The notes beneath the pieces are model-generated. The model did not search any database. It was not told the DNA's origin and saw only the letters and a list, made by a program, of their open reading frames with translations. A DNA stretch of 64,000 bases, from contig NZ_CP152019.1 of the NCBI RefSeq assembly GCF_038622445.1, forward strand, positions 929,501-993,500, written 5' to 3'. Shown piece by piece: positions 1 to 8,904 of this stretch (position 1 is the stretch's first letter; the number at the start of each line of letters is the position of its first letter). This stretch comes from Sporosarcina sp. FSL K6-1522. GTDB taxonomy: Bacteria; Bacillota; Bacilli; Bacillales_A; Planococcaceae. A program made the position numbers and the translations under genes.

Positions 1-348
1 AAAAGTGCAACTTCCTTATATGGGATTGGGATATACGATGGTGTATTTGGTCCGGGGAGTGGAACATTGGCCTTGTATTTGTACGCTCGGCTAAAGGTTT
101 CTTATTTGAGGGCAGTCGGATTATCCCGAATTATGATCTTTTCAAGCTGTTTCGGGGCATCTATTAGTTATATTTCGACAGGGAAAATCATTTGGCCACT
201 GACGGTTGCGTTAATGCTTGGCTCCATTAGTGGGGCACAGCTAGGTGTTCGGCTTGCGCGCAAGTTGAAAAAAGAACATGTTGGGCCAATCTTGCGCATT
301 GTTACGGTACTGCTAATTGTCCAGATTGCTGTGAAGTATTTTGGATGA
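1..348 (+). CDS. TauE/SafE (TSUP) family membrane permease, C-terminal part
   Basis: The reading frame is open from base 1, so the gene is cut by the window edge and only about 115 C-terminal residues are visible. The fragment begins with a glycine-rich GIYDGVFGPGSGT segment, typical of the second repeat of TSUP permeases (sulfite, sulfonate or organic anion export/import), followed by three hydrophobic segments and a short C-terminus. TTG at 67 is internal, because the conserved motif lies upstream of it. A rho-independent terminator follows within 10 bases. The substrate cannot be told from this fragment. Confidence 0.8.
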   Translation, partial: KSATSLYGIGIYDGVFGPGSGTLALYLYARLKVSYLRAVGLSRIMIFSSCFGASISYISTGKIIWPLTVALMLGSISGAQLGVRLARKLKKEHVGPILRIVTVLLIVQIAVKYFG

Positions 349-356
349 TAAAGATG

Positions 357-410
357 GGCTGTCTCAAAAGTCGATTGTAGTCGATTTGATGAGGCAGCCT
401 GTTCTTTTTT
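357..410. terminator. Terminator between TSUP gene and TetR gene
   Basis: GGCTGTCTCA (357-366) pairs with TGAGGCAGCC (390-399) with one wobble, and a T-run follows on the + strand. It ends the TSUP transcript. The converging tetR gene stops at 409, so the hairpin may serve both strands. Confidence 0.75.
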
Positions 411-1278
411 ACAACTTAAAATAATTCCGCAGTGCATAAGTGCTCCATTTGCAATGGGGGTGCGTTCGAATGTTTTCAAGCAGCCCTTTTACTAGAGCAG
501 GGCTTAATGTTGGTTCAAGTATCTGTTGCTTTAGAAGGACTAACGATTCTTTCTCAATCGATTCTTCAATTTCCTGTATATTTTGCTCAAGGATTTCTAG
601 GATTTGCTCCTTCGTTGCTTCTCCATTCAGTGGTTGGTAACGCAGTTGAATCAGCTCAGTTGAAATAAATGGAATGGTAATATGGCTTGCTAATACATTT
701 GTTTTTTCCACTAGTGACTTGGCTAGTAGATGTAAGTCTAATGGTAGGTCATAGAATAAAAATAGCTCCGAATAGGTTTTCATGAAGCCTTTCACACAGT
801 ACATGACATCGTGTTTTGTCTGTTTAACCTCATCACCGTATAATCGTTCCACCATCGATAAAATGATGTCATCCATTGCTTGATCGTAGGTACGGCCCTT
901 TATAAGGAATTCTTCATTAAAGGATCGCATTTGTTCTTTAATAAGAATTTTGGCGAAATCAGCATGCTTACTAAAGGAATTGAAGATGGTGTAATAAAAT
1001 GTGTATAAAAGTTCGTCATCATTTTTGGTGTTTTTGACCACGTAGTCAATATCTGAAGTGAACTGCATCATAAAGTAATCGATCAATGCTAAAATCAATT
1101 CGTCCTTTGACTTGAATGATAAGTAGAAAGCACCTTTAGAAATTCCGCAATGCTCGGTGATTTGTTGGACAGAGGTAGCTTCGAAGCCTTTTTCTGCGAA
1201 GAGTTCTAATGCTTTTTCCATAATCAATTGTTTTTTCATCATGGGTATCGTATCGCTCCTAGGGTTTTTCGTTGACAT
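409..1278 (-). CDS. TetR/AcrR family repressor (YerO-like), likely controls swrC
   Basis: The N-terminal helix-turn-helix is clear (ALELFAEKGFEATSVQQIT, then GISKGAFYLSFKSKDEL), followed by a long ligand-binding domain. The protein is about 289 aa, longer than a usual TetR of about 200 aa, and its C-terminal ~90 residues are rich in Glu/Leu. It is divergent from an RND pump, the same arrangement as yerO-yerP/swrC in Bacillus subtilis, so it is probably the local repressor. The start is uncertain: ATG codons at 1287, 1278 and 1242 are all in frame. An AGGAG lies 13 bases before the ATG at 1242, while the upstream two lack a good Shine-Dalgarno site. Confidence 0.85.
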   Translation of the reverse strand: MSTKNPRSDTIPMMKKQLIMEKALELFAEKGFEATSVQQITEHCGISKGAFYLSFKSKDELILALIDYFMMQFTSDIDYVVKNTKNDDELLYTFYYTIFNSFSKHADFAKILIKEQMRSFNEEFLIKGRTYDQAMDDIILSMVERLYGDEVKQTKHDVMYCVKGFMKTYSELFLFYDLPLDLHLLAKSLVEKTNVLASHITIPFISTELIQLRYQPLNGEATKEQILEILEQNIQEIEESIEKESLVLLKQQILEPTLSPALVKGLLENIRTHPHCKWSTYALRNYFKL

Positions 1279-1323
1279 GTGACTCATTAGTCATTAGTAT
1301 AGAAAATTGAATGAGATTAGTCA
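1272..1323 (+). promoter_or_regulatory. swrC promoter with TetR-type operator in the spacer
   Basis: A -35 TTGACA (1272-1277) and a -10-like TAGTAT (1295-1300) are 17 bases apart. The spacer holds the inverted repeat TGACT-CATT-AGTCA (1280-1293). The half ATTAGTCA recurs at 1316-1323, just past the expected transcription start. This is a classic position for a repressor. The sites are seen directly; binding by the adjacent TetR protein is inference. Confidence 0.6.
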
Positions 1324-1342
1324 AATAGGGGAAGGTGTAAGA

Positions 1343-4300
1343 GTGAAAGGTTTAGTCAATTTTGTCTTGAAGAATAAACTAGCAGTTTGGTTGCTAACAA
1401 TCATTATCGTTGCATCGGGTATCTATTCAGGTACGCGCATGAAAACGGAGACACTTCCGGATATTTCGATTCCATTTTTAATGGTGATGGATGTTTATCC
1501 TGGGGCCACTCCCGAGCAAGTGATGAAAGATGTTTCTATGCCATTAGAGAAAGCGATAGAAAATCTTGAGCATGTAAAATCTGTTTATTCAAACTCCTAT
1601 TCAAATATGTCCAGTATTCAAGTGGAATATGAATATGGTATAGACATGGATGAGGCAAAACGTGCATTAGATGCCGCATTAGACGATGTGTCTTTGCCAG
1701 AGGATGCACAAAAGCCAACAATTACAGCCATTAGTATGAACATGATGCCAGTTGTGGCATTGAGTGTTAGTAGTGAGAAAGAAGATATTGTTGAGCTGAC
1801 ATCGACGGTTGAGGAAATTTTACTTCCGAAAATCACAAAAATTGATGGGGTTGCCTCTGCAACGATTACAGGTCAGCATATTGAAGAAGTACAGTTGACG
1901 TATAACGATGAAAAACTGGCTGAACTAGGTATCACGCCAGATGACGTGAAACAAATGATTCAAGCGAGTGATCTCGCGGTATCACTTGGGATGTACGAAT
2001 TTGAAGAAGGCGAGCAAGCCGTTGCAGTAGACGGTAAGTTCATGACAGTGGATGAATTAAAGGAAATGCTAATTCCTGTCACACCATCTGCAACAAATCC
2101 ATCACCATTTGTGAAGCTTGGCGACATTGCGACAATTGAACTTGTTGGTAAAGTCCAATCGGTTTCGCGTACAAACGGTGAAGATGCCATTGCTATTCAA
2201 ATCATTAAAGGGCAACAAGCAAATACAGTGGATGTTGTAAATGCTGTGAAGAAGTTAGTCAAAGAAGAAGAGAAAGCCATTGACGGTCTTGTTATTGATG
2301 TATCGCTTGACCAAGGTGAACCAATTGAACAATCCGTTTCGACAATGATTGAAAAAGCATTATTTGGTGGAGGAATTGCAATACTGATTATTCTCCTCTT
2401 CCTACGTGATATTAAATCAACGATTATTTCCATCGTATCCATTCCTGTGTCGATTTTCATGGCGTTACTGCTATTGAACTGGATGGATATTACGTTAAAT
2501 ATTATGACGCTTGGAGCGATTACGGTTGCCATCGGTCGTGTCATTGATGACTCGATTGTCGTCGTGGAAAATATTTATCGTCGCTTGCATTTGAAAACAG
2601 AGAAGTTATCGGGCCGAGCGCTTGTGCGTGAAGCGACGATTGAAATGTTCAAACCAATCATGTCTTCAACATTAGTAACTGTTGCAGTATTTGCACCGCT
2701 TATTTTCGTTGGTGGTATGGTCGGAGAGTTGTTCATGCCATTCGCGTTAACAATGACGTTTGCATTAGGTGCTTCGTTAATTGTTGCGATTACAATCGTT
2801 CCTGCATTGTCTCACTTCTTGTTTAAGAAAAAGCTTTATAGTGAGAAAACGGCAAGCAACCATAAGGAAGTTGGTAAATTAGCAAAATGGTATAAAGGTA
2901 TTTTAGCTTGGACGCTTAACCATAAAGTGATTACTTCTATCATTTCAGTTGTTTTGTTAGCTGGAAGTGTGGCGTTAACGCCGTTAATTGGCTTTAGCTT
3001 TATGGGTAGTGAAGAAGAAAAAATGATGTATATCACGTATACGCCGGAAACGGGCGAGCTGATGGAAGATACATTAGCGAATATTGAAGTTGTAGAACAA
3101 GAGCTATTGAAGCGCGATGATATTGATATTGTACAGTTGTCTGTGACGGACGCGAGTGATCCGATGTCTGCAATGATGGGCGGAGGTTCAAATGGTGCGT
3201 TAATGTTCCTCATCTTTGATCCGGACATGAAGAACTTCCCAGAAGCTCGTGCAGAAGTTGAAGATTATGTATTCAACGTCGGTCAAACGGGCGAGTGGAA
3301 GAGCCAAGACTTCGGTTCAATGGGCATGTCTACCAATGAAATCAGCTACACTTTCAACAGTGAAAATTTAGATAGACTAAATGAAGCTGTAAAGATGGTA
3401 GAGGACGTTATGAGTGAAAACAAACGTTTAGAAGATGTTTCTTCTAGTGCGGAAGATGCTTATGTGGAATACAAACTGAAAGTCGAGCAAGACGAATTGT
3501 TGCAGTATGGGTTAACAACAGGGCAAATTGTTATGATGTTGAGTCCAACGCGTACAGAAGATGTCTTAACGACGATTAAAAAAGACGATAATACGCTGAA
3601 AGTCATTGTGCAGCAGGAAGAAGCTGTTCAACCTAAAACAATCGATGAATTACTAGCAACAGAAGTACCGACAGCACTTGGGACGACAATGAAATTGTCT
3701 GAACTGGTAGAAGTGAACAAAGGTACAACATTGAATGCACTTACTCGAAGCCAAGGAGAATACCATGCAACGGTTTCAGGTAAGATTTTGGATGAAGACA
3801 TTTCAAAGGCGACATCAGAAGTGGATAAAGCCATTGATGAATTGAAGTTACCAAAAGGTGTAACAGTCGGGACTGCGGGTGTTGCGGCAGATATGACAGA
3901 AGCCTTTACACAACTAATTGTTGCGATGTTAGCGGCGATTGCCATTGTGTACTTCATCTTAGTGGTGACATTCCGAGAAGGGGTTGCGCCATTCGCAATT
4001 CTTGTATCATTGCCATTCGCAGTGATTGGGTCATTCGTAGGTCTATTGATCGCGGGTGAAACGATTTCAATCTCTGTTATGATGGGTCTATTGATGTTAA
4101 TTGGTATTGTTGTCACGAATGCGATTGTCCTGGTCGACCGGATTATCCGTATGGAGCGTGAAGGTCTGAAAATGCGTGAAGCAGTTCTTGAGGCGGGAGC
4201 GACACGTTTGCGCCCAATTCTTATGACGGCAATCGCAACAATCGGTGCGCTAATTCCGTTAGCAATGGGAACAGGCGGCGGAGGTGGTTTAATCTCCAAA

Positions 4301-4429
4301 GGACTTGGGATCACGGTAATTGGCGGGTTAATCAGTTCAACGTTATTGACGTTGATTGTTGTGCCGATCGTTTATGAGATCTTGTCGAAGTTGTTTAAGA
4401 AAAACCGTATGGAAGTAGAAGAAGATTAA
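1343..4429 (+). CDS. swrC: RND efflux transporter, SwrC/YerP (HAE1/AcrB-like) family
   Basis: This is a proton-driven inner-membrane exporter of about 1028 aa, the normal length for the family, with one N-terminal helix, two large extracytoplasmic loops and two blocks of membrane helices. The central helix motif GRVIDDSIVVVEN (from about residue 398) carries the proton-relay Asp pair, and its counterpart GIVVTNAIVLVDR lies near residue 920. GTG at 1343 is chosen over TTG at 1307 because GGGGAAGGTG sits 5 bases upstream of it. In B. subtilis SwrC exports surfactin and other amphipathic compounds; the substrate here is unknown. No membrane-fusion partner is adjacent, as usual in Gram-positives. 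Confidence 0.92.
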   Translation: MKGLVNFVLKNKLAVWLLTIIIVASGIYSGTRMKTETLPDISIPFLMVMDVYPGATPEQVMKDVSMPLEKAIENLEHVKSVYSNSYSNMSSIQVEYEYGIDMDEAKRALDAALDDVSLPEDAQKPTITAISMNMMPVVALSVSSEKEDIVELTSTVEEILLPKITKIDGVASATITGQHIEEVQLTYNDEKLAELGITPDDVKQMIQASDLAVSLGMYEFEEGEQAVAVDGKFMTVDELKEMLIPVTPSATNPSPFVKLGDIATIELVGKVQSVSRTNGEDAIAIQIIKGQQANTVDVVNAVKKLVKEEEKAIDGLVIDVSLDQGEPIEQSVSTMIEKALFGGGIAILIILLFLRDIKSTIISIVSIPVSIFMALLLLNWMDITLNIMTLGAITVAIGRVIDDSIVVVENIYRRLHLKTEKLSGRALVREATIEMFKPIMSSTLVTVAVFAPLIFVGGMVGELFMPFALTMTFALGASLIVAITIVPALSHFLFKKKLYSEKTASNHKEVGKLAKWYKGILAWTLNHKVITSIISVVLLAGSVALTPLIGFSFMGSEEEKMMYITYTPETGELMEDTLANIEVVEQELLKRDDIDIVQLSVTDASDPMSAMMGGGSNGALMFLIFDPDMKNFPEARAEVEDYVFNVGQTGEWKSQDFGSMGMSTNEISYTFNSENLDRLNEAVKMVEDVMSENKRLEDVSSSAEDAYVEYKLKVEQDELLQYGLTTGQIVMMLSPTRTEDVLTTIKKDDNTLKVIVQQEEAVQPKTIDELLATEVPTALGTTMKLSELVEVNKGTTLNALTRSQGEYHATVSGKILDEDISKATSEVDKAIDELKLPKGVTVGTAGVAADMTEAFTQLIVAMLAAIAIVYFILVVTFREGVAPFAILVSLPFAVIGSFVGLLIAGETISISVMMGLLMLIGIVVTNAIVLVDRIIRMEREGLKMREAVLEAGATRLRPILMTAIATIGALIPLAMGTGGGGGLISKGLGITVIGGLISSTLLTLIVVPIVYEILSKLFKKNRMEVEED

Positions 4430-4432
4430 TCG

Positions 4433-4475
4433 AACAGCCCTACAAGGAGATATGTTTCTTTGTAGGGCTGTTTTT
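4433..4475 (+). terminator. Terminator of swrC
   Basis: ACAGCCCTACAA and TTGTAGGGCTGT form a 12-bp stem around a short loop, followed by TTTTT. It starts 4 bases after the swrC stop codon. Confidence 0.9.
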
Positions 4476-4494
4476 GTGTAGTACGCTTAACAGA

Positions 4495-4523
4495 TTGTAT
4501 AAACATCAAGTGTTTGTTATATT
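4495..4523 (+). promoter_or_regulatory. Sigma-A promoter of the proS T-box transcript
   Basis: TTGTAT (4495-4500) and TATATT (4518-4523) are separated by exactly 17 bases. A start near 4530 would place the whole T-box leader in the transcript. Confidence 0.6.
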
Positions 4524-4529
4524 ATAAGT

Positions 4530-4780
4530 AATATGGAATCTTTGATGTGACCGAGTAGATAAGAATTGTGAACCAGAGAGTCTAGTGTATTGCTGAGAGC
4601 TAGACCACCGCTTCTTATTGAAACCTACCACGGAGATGTTATGCCAACATAACCGAGTCGTTTTCGTTATCAGACGTTTAGAGGGCTTACCAGTTCGGTG
4701 AGCTAAACTAAGGTGGTACCACGTCCATTTCAGCACAAAGACGTCCTTACATGAGGGCATTTTTGTGCTTTTTATTATTT
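4530..4780 (+). ncRNA. T-box leader (tRNA-Pro sensing) upstream of proS
   Basis: The T-box core AAGGTGGTACCACG is exact at 4710-4723. It is followed by a terminator hairpin (GCACAAA at about 4733 pairing with TTTGTGC before TTTTTATT). An AGTAGATAAGAA element lies at the 5' end of Stem I. The best specifier candidate is CCT at 4624-4626, followed by A as expected, which reads as a proline codon and matches the downstream gene. Uncharged tRNA-Pro should stabilise the antiterminator and switch on proS. Stem boundaries were judged by eye. Confidence 0.92.
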
Positions 4781-4795
4781 TAGGGGGGAATTAAA

Positions 4796-6235
4796 TTGAC
4801 TAACCAACAGCAAAATGATTTTTCAAAATGGTATATCGACACAATTCAAAAGGCGGATTTAATGGACTACACGCCGGTTCGTGGTTGTATTGCATTCAAA
4901 CCAGACGGCTATGAAATTTGGGAGCATATTCAAGCAGAGATGGATCGCCGCTTTAAAGAAACGGGACATCGGAATGCTTACTTCCCAATGCTCATTCCAG
5001 AGTCATTCTTCCAAAAAGAGAAGGATCATATCGAAGGATTCTCACCAGAGCTACCTTGGGTAACGGAAGCGGCAGGCGAGAAATTAGAAGAGCGTTTAGC
5101 GCTACGTCCAACTTCTGAAACGATGATTGGTCATCTGTATTCAGATTGGATTAAGAGTTACCGTGATCTTCCGGTGTTAATCAACCAATGGGCAAACGTC
5201 TTCCGTTGGGAAAAGAAAACATTGCCATTCATTCGTACATCTGAATTTTTATGGCAGGAAGGGCATACAGCTCACGTGGATGAAGAAGAAGCACGTGCAG
5301 AAACGATGCAAATGCTGAACATTTATAAGGAAGTCGTTGAAGAGTTGCTAGCGATTCCGGTATACGATGGTCAAAAAACACCTTCTGAGCGTTTTGCAGG
5401 CGCTGTCGATACGTATTCAATTGAAGCAATGATGAAGGACGGCAAAGCTGTTCAGGCGGGAACATCTCATTACCTAGGCACAAAATTTGCCGAAGCCTTT
5501 GATATTAAGTATTTAAATAAAGAAAACAAGCATGAGTTTGTCCACACAACTTCATGGGGAACGTCTACACGTTTAATCGGTTCTGTGATTATGACGCATG
5601 GCGATGAGCAAGGTCTTGTGTTACCACCACGTATTGCACCAACACAAGTAGTACTCATTCCAGTAGGCCCATGGAAGAAGAATCCTGCAATCGTGGAGAA
5701 GTTAGATGAAGTCTTTGCGGCGTTAAAAGCAAAAGGCATTCGCGTACGTTTGGATGATTCGGATCAATCACCAGGCTTCAAATTCAATGAATGGGAGCTA
5801 AAAGGTGTTCCGGTTCGCGTTGAATTAGGCCCACGTGATTTGGAAAATAACCAAGCATTGCTCAAAGCACGCGACGAAGGTGACAAAGTAGCTGTAGAAC
5901 TTTCAGAAATTGTTGCACGCGTTGAAGAGGAATTAGTGACGATGCAAGCACGCTTATTAGAAAAAGCACGCGCATTCCGTGAGGAGCATTCGCATACGCA
6001 TGTTGACTCAATAGAGCAATTGACAAACCATATTGCTGATTCAACAGAAAAAGGAGAAATCCCAGGTTGGATTCTTGCAGGTTGGTGCGGAGATGATGCT
6101 TGTGAGGAAAACGTGAAAGAAGAAACGAAATTCACAACACGCAACATTCCATTCAACCCACCAGCAGAGAAATCTAGCTGTATTAACTGTGGCAAAGAAT
6201 CTAAGCATACAGTGTGGTTTGGCCGCGCTTACTAG
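4796..6235 (+). CDS. proS: Prolyl-tRNA synthetase, archaeal/eukaryal-like short type
   Basis: A class II aminoacyl-tRNA synthetase of 479 aa that charges tRNA-Pro. It lacks the ~180-residue editing insertion of the usual bacterial enzyme and begins with the KWYIDTIQKADLMDYTPVRG block of the archaeal/eukaryal-type ProRS. Motif 2 (FRWEKKTLPFIRTSEF) and motif 3 (GTSTRLIGSVIMTHGDEQG) are intact. The C-terminal part has four cysteines in two pairs (CGDDAC and CINC), a zinc-binding domain, and ends in the conserved terminal Tyr. The start is TTG at 4796 after AGGGGGGAA. It stands alone behind a T-box. Firmicutes with this form often also carry the long ProRS elsewhere, which cannot be seen here. 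Confidence 0.95.
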   Translation: MTNQQQNDFSKWYIDTIQKADLMDYTPVRGCIAFKPDGYEIWEHIQAEMDRRFKETGHRNAYFPMLIPESFFQKEKDHIEGFSPELPWVTEAAGEKLEERLALRPTSETMIGHLYSDWIKSYRDLPVLINQWANVFRWEKKTLPFIRTSEFLWQEGHTAHVDEEEARAETMQMLNIYKEVVEELLAIPVYDGQKTPSERFAGAVDTYSIEAMMKDGKAVQAGTSHYLGTKFAEAFDIKYLNKENKHEFVHTTSWGTSTRLIGSVIMTHGDEQGLVLPPRIAPTQVVLIPVGPWKKNPAIVEKLDEVFAALKAKGIRVRLDDSDQSPGFKFNEWELKGVPVRVELGPRDLENNQALLKARDEGDKVAVELSEIVARVEEELVTMQARLLEKARAFREEHSHTHVDSIEQLTNHIADSTEKGEIPGWILAGWCGDDACEENVKEETKFTTRNIPFNPPAEKSSCINCGKESKHTVWFGRAY

Positions 6236-6247
6236 GAATACGAGAAC

Positions 6248-6282
6248 GCTCCACTCGGGTACAATCGAGTGGAGCATTTTTT
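6248..6282 (+). terminator. Terminator of proS
   Basis: GCTCCACTCG and CGAGTGGAGC form a perfect 10-bp stem with an 8-base loop, followed by a T-run. It also abuts the end of the converging ABC permease gene. Confidence 0.9.
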
Positions 6283-7019
6283 CATATTTCTTTTCGCATA
6301 AAATAACCAAGTCCAGAACCAAAAAACAGCACAAAACTCCCTAAAATGACGATGAATAGCGTTTCATTCGAAGCATTTAATGCGCCAAAGCTTTCACTTG
6401 AATTTGGCATCATCATTAAGAATGGCTGTGACCAAGGATAATAAGGCCCAAACTTTTCAGAGTTGACGATTAGCATATTTGGAATCGTAAAAATGACATT
6501 GATGGCAAGTGGAGCAGCAAAGCTTGACCAGGCAACGGACACAAACATCTGTAAAGCGATTAACGGCATGCATGCTAGCCATCCACCGAACGCGCTGGAG
6601 AGAATGACATCCCATGGAATCGCAGTCGAATAGCCCTTCATCCAACCAATTAAAACCAGTCCGCTGATAAATAAGATTTGCGTTAAAGCGATGAGCAGAC
6701 TAACAATCATGATTTTTACGATATATACCTGTTGTCTAGAAATGGGGAGGGACAGCAGTTGCTTCCAACCCCCGCCGACATGCTCGTAGCGACAAATAAA
6801 GCTTGAAAAGATCCCTGTTAATAACGGCAAAAAGAGAATGGCATGACTAATCGTCATAATGCCTAGGGTGGCAGTCCACTGGTGCTGTTTAAACTCCTCT
6901 ATTTCACCTACTCCATCACTCAGACCGAGTAACATGGATAAAATAGGACTCACGAAAATGAGTAGCCAAATCGAAGACTTGCGTAATTTCAGGAATTCAG
7001 AATGAAATAACTTTCCCAT
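6282..7019 (-). CDS. ABC-2 type permease, lantibiotic-immunity (LanE/G, BcrB) like, second subunit
   Basis: An integral membrane protein of 245 aa with about six hydrophobic segments and a short cytoplasmic N-terminus (HSEFLKLRKSSIW). The loop YEHVGGGWKQLLSLPISRQQVY is the typical EH..WKQLL.LPISR signature of LanE/LanG and bacitracin-type BcrB permeases, and the next gene has the same signature. It directly abuts that gene, so the pair probably forms a heterodimer served by the upstream ATPase. The likely role is expulsion of membrane-acting peptides or self-protection. No lantibiotic biosynthesis genes are visible. Confidence 0.82.
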   Translation of the reverse strand: MGKLFHSEFLKLRKSSIWLLIFVSPILSMLLGLSDGVGEIEEFKQHQWTATLGIMTISHAILFLPLLTGIFSSFICRYEHVGGGWKQLLSLPISRQQVYIVKIMIVSLLIALTQILFISGLVLIGWMKGYSTAIPWDVILSSAFGGWLACMPLIALQMFVSVAWSSFAAPLAINVIFTIPNMLIVNSEKFGPYYPWSQPFLMMMPNSSESFGALNASNETLFIVILGSFVLFFGSGLGYFMRKEI

Positions 7020-7733
7020 TTACTTCACCTCTCTTCGATTAAAATCTATAAGGCTCATGAAATAGAGCAGCAATCCTACGACAAGACCAGCCAAGACAGA
7101 ATAGATGGGCTGATTCCATTCATTTACTAAGAGGGGCCATTTCAATGGAACCCAATCGGGAAAATTCATCGCGTACATTGCGACAATTGTCCCGATAATA
7201 CCAGCCGTTAATGGAATCGCTTGGTTTTTTAGTGTAATGGCCAGCCAAATTTGCAAAATGAGCAATGGTAGGGAAGCGAGAAATGGAAAGAAACACATTT
7301 TCATCAAATAAAGAAATGGTATAGCGGTTCCAAATTTCAATAGCAGGCCAAGTGCAATTGTGCCGCCTGCTAATAGTAAACAAGACGTTAACAGTAATAA
7401 AACAGATAGCAGTACTTTCCCTGTAAATACCTTCATCTTTGAAATCGGCAATGCCAGTAGTTGTTTCCAGGCATTTGTCTGATGCTCGATATTGGCAATC
7501 ATTGATGTAAGTATCGTTAGTCCAATGAGAATTGTTGGAACAGATAATAGTGAAACTTCTTCAATTAACCCTCCCCATAAATTCTCTTTGTAGAGATCTG
7601 TCAGCCATTCGTATCGTATCCCAAAATTGACAGCCTCCAAGCTAATGACGCCAAATGGACCGAGGAAGACGAGGAAGAAAATCATTTTTCGTCTGATTTT
7701 AAGGAATTCAGAGACCATAACCCGCGTCATCAC
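7020..7733 (-). CDS. ABC-2 type permease, lantibiotic-immunity like, first subunit
   Basis: A membrane protein of 237 aa with about six helices. It shows the paired signature IEHQTNAWKQLLALPISKMKVFTGK seen in its neighbour, so the two permeases are paralogues. Its start overlaps the ATPase stop by 4 bases (7730-7733), indicating translational coupling, and the second permease follows with no gap. The order ATPase-permease-permease is that of lanFEG immunity operons. Confidence 0.82.
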   Translation of the reverse strand: MMTRVMVSEFLKIRRKMIFFLVFLGPFGVISLEAVNFGIRYEWLTDLYKENLWGGLIEEVSLLSVPTILIGLTILTSMIANIEHQTNAWKQLLALPISKMKVFTGKVLLSVLLLLTSCLLLAGGTIALGLLLKFGTAIPFLYLMKMCFFPFLASLPLLILQIWLAITLKNQAIPLTAGIIGTIVAMYAMNFPDWVPLKWPLLVNEWNQPIYSVLAGLVVGLLLYFMSLIDFNRREVK

Positions 7734-8644
7734 AATCCGCCCCCTCGGCCTGTTAGCTCCAAGAATATTTCTTCTAATGATTTACGCTCTTCTTCCACTC
7801 TATAGACGGAGTGCTCATTTTGAACAAGAGATTTCACGATTTCTGCCACTTTTTGATCCGAACAATTTTCGATGAAAAGCTTGTCTTGAATGATATCCGT
7901 TGTATAGCCATGCGTTAATAACATTTTCCAAGCAGACTCCACATCATTCACGCTTACCTTAATCTTGCTAGTAGATTGTGCTCTTAATGCGGAAATGGAA
8001 TCTTGAAAAATCATTTGACCTTTTGAGATAATACCTACCTGTGTTGCCATTTGATCAATTTCCGAAAGAAGGTGGCTCGATACAACAATCGTGATACCAT
8101 GCTCCTTCGGCATACTTTTAATCAGCTCTCGAATTTCGATAATACCCGATGGATCAAGTCCGTTGGTCGGTTCATCTAAAATGAGTAATTCGGGATTGCC
8201 AAGTAAGGCAGTCGCAATGCCAAGCCGCTGTTTCATGCCTAAAGAAAATCCTTTGACAGGCCGTTTCGCATCTTTTGTGAGCCGGACAATCGACAGAACT
8301 TCTTCAACTCTAGACTTTGGTGCGTCCAATAAAATACGGACAGCTTCCAAATTCTCATAAGCTGTTAAATGCCCATAGTAAGAAGGATATTCTACAAGCG
8401 ATCCCACCTTTTTTAAGATGGATAACTTGTCTTTTCGGATATCTTTCCCGAAAATTTGGATAGAACCTTGTGTTGGGCGAGCAAGCCCTAAAAGCATGCG
8501 AATCGTTGTTGTTTTCCCTGCACCATTGGGCCCTAGAAAGCCGTAAATCTCTCCTTTCTTCACTTGTAAGTCCACATGGTTAACTACTCTTCTTGAACCA
8601 AATTTCTTCGTCAACTTCTTCGTTTCAATAATGAAATCGCTCAT
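7730..8644 (-). CDS. ABC transporter ATP-binding protein, BcrA/LanF type
   Basis: A nucleotide-binding subunit of about 304 aa. The Walker A is GPNGAGKTTT, the signature is FSLGMKQRLGIA and the Walker B is LLILDEPTNGLD. A C-terminal extension of about 80 residues follows the core, as in BcrA/LanF proteins. ATG at 8644 is preferred to the GTG three codons upstream because GAGGTGAGG lies just before it. It energises the two permeases encoded downstream. A two-component system lies 0.8-2.8 kb away on the same strand and could be its regulator, though DUF1284 separates them. Confidence 0.9.
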   Translation of the reverse strand: MSDFIIETKKLTKKFGSRRVVNHVDLQVKKGEIYGFLGPNGAGKTTTIRMLLGLARPTQGSIQIFGKDIRKDKLSILKKVGSLVEYPSYYGHLTAYENLEAVRILLDAPKSRVEEVLSIVRLTKDAKRPVKGFSLGMKQRLGIATALLGNPELLILDEPTNGLDPSGIIEIRELIKSMPKEHGITIVVSSHLLSEIDQMATQVGIISKGQMIFQDSISALRAQSTSKIKVSVNDVESAWKMLLTHGYTTDIIQDKLFIENCSDQKVAEIVKSLVQNEHSVYRVEEERKSLEEIFLELTGRGGGL

Positions 8645-8859
8645 TTTCCTCACCTCGCTTTCTATCCTATCGCTTGAAGGTTAAAACGATGGGAGGGTGA
8701 AGGTTAAATTTTGTTTAAAAATAGGGGGAATAAGGTACTGCACTTGAAAATGAGTTGCATTAGCACAACTAAAGCCCCTGTTAGTGAATAATAAGTGTCT
8801 AATTAATTGGGAAAGAATATGTTATCATAATCAATATTGGTTAACTTTTTTGTCATTAC

Positions 8860-8879
8860 GATTAACACTATAGTTAATC
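8860..8879. promoter_or_regulatory. Perfect palindrome upstream of the DUF1284 gene
   Basis: GATTAAC-ACTATA-GTTAATC is a perfect 7-bp inverted repeat with a 6-base centre, 25 bases before the start codon. TTGGTTAAC just upstream (8838-8846) repeats part of one arm. This fits an operator overlapping the promoter. The binding protein is unknown. Confidence 0.5.
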
Positions 8880-8904
8880 CATCCTGGTGAAATGGGGGAA
8901 AGTT

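Noticed and set aside
3628-4314. 228-codon minus-strand open frame inside swrC
   Set aside because: It is antisense to a clear RND gene, reads as Ile/Ser/Pro-rich low-complexity text and has no ribosome site.
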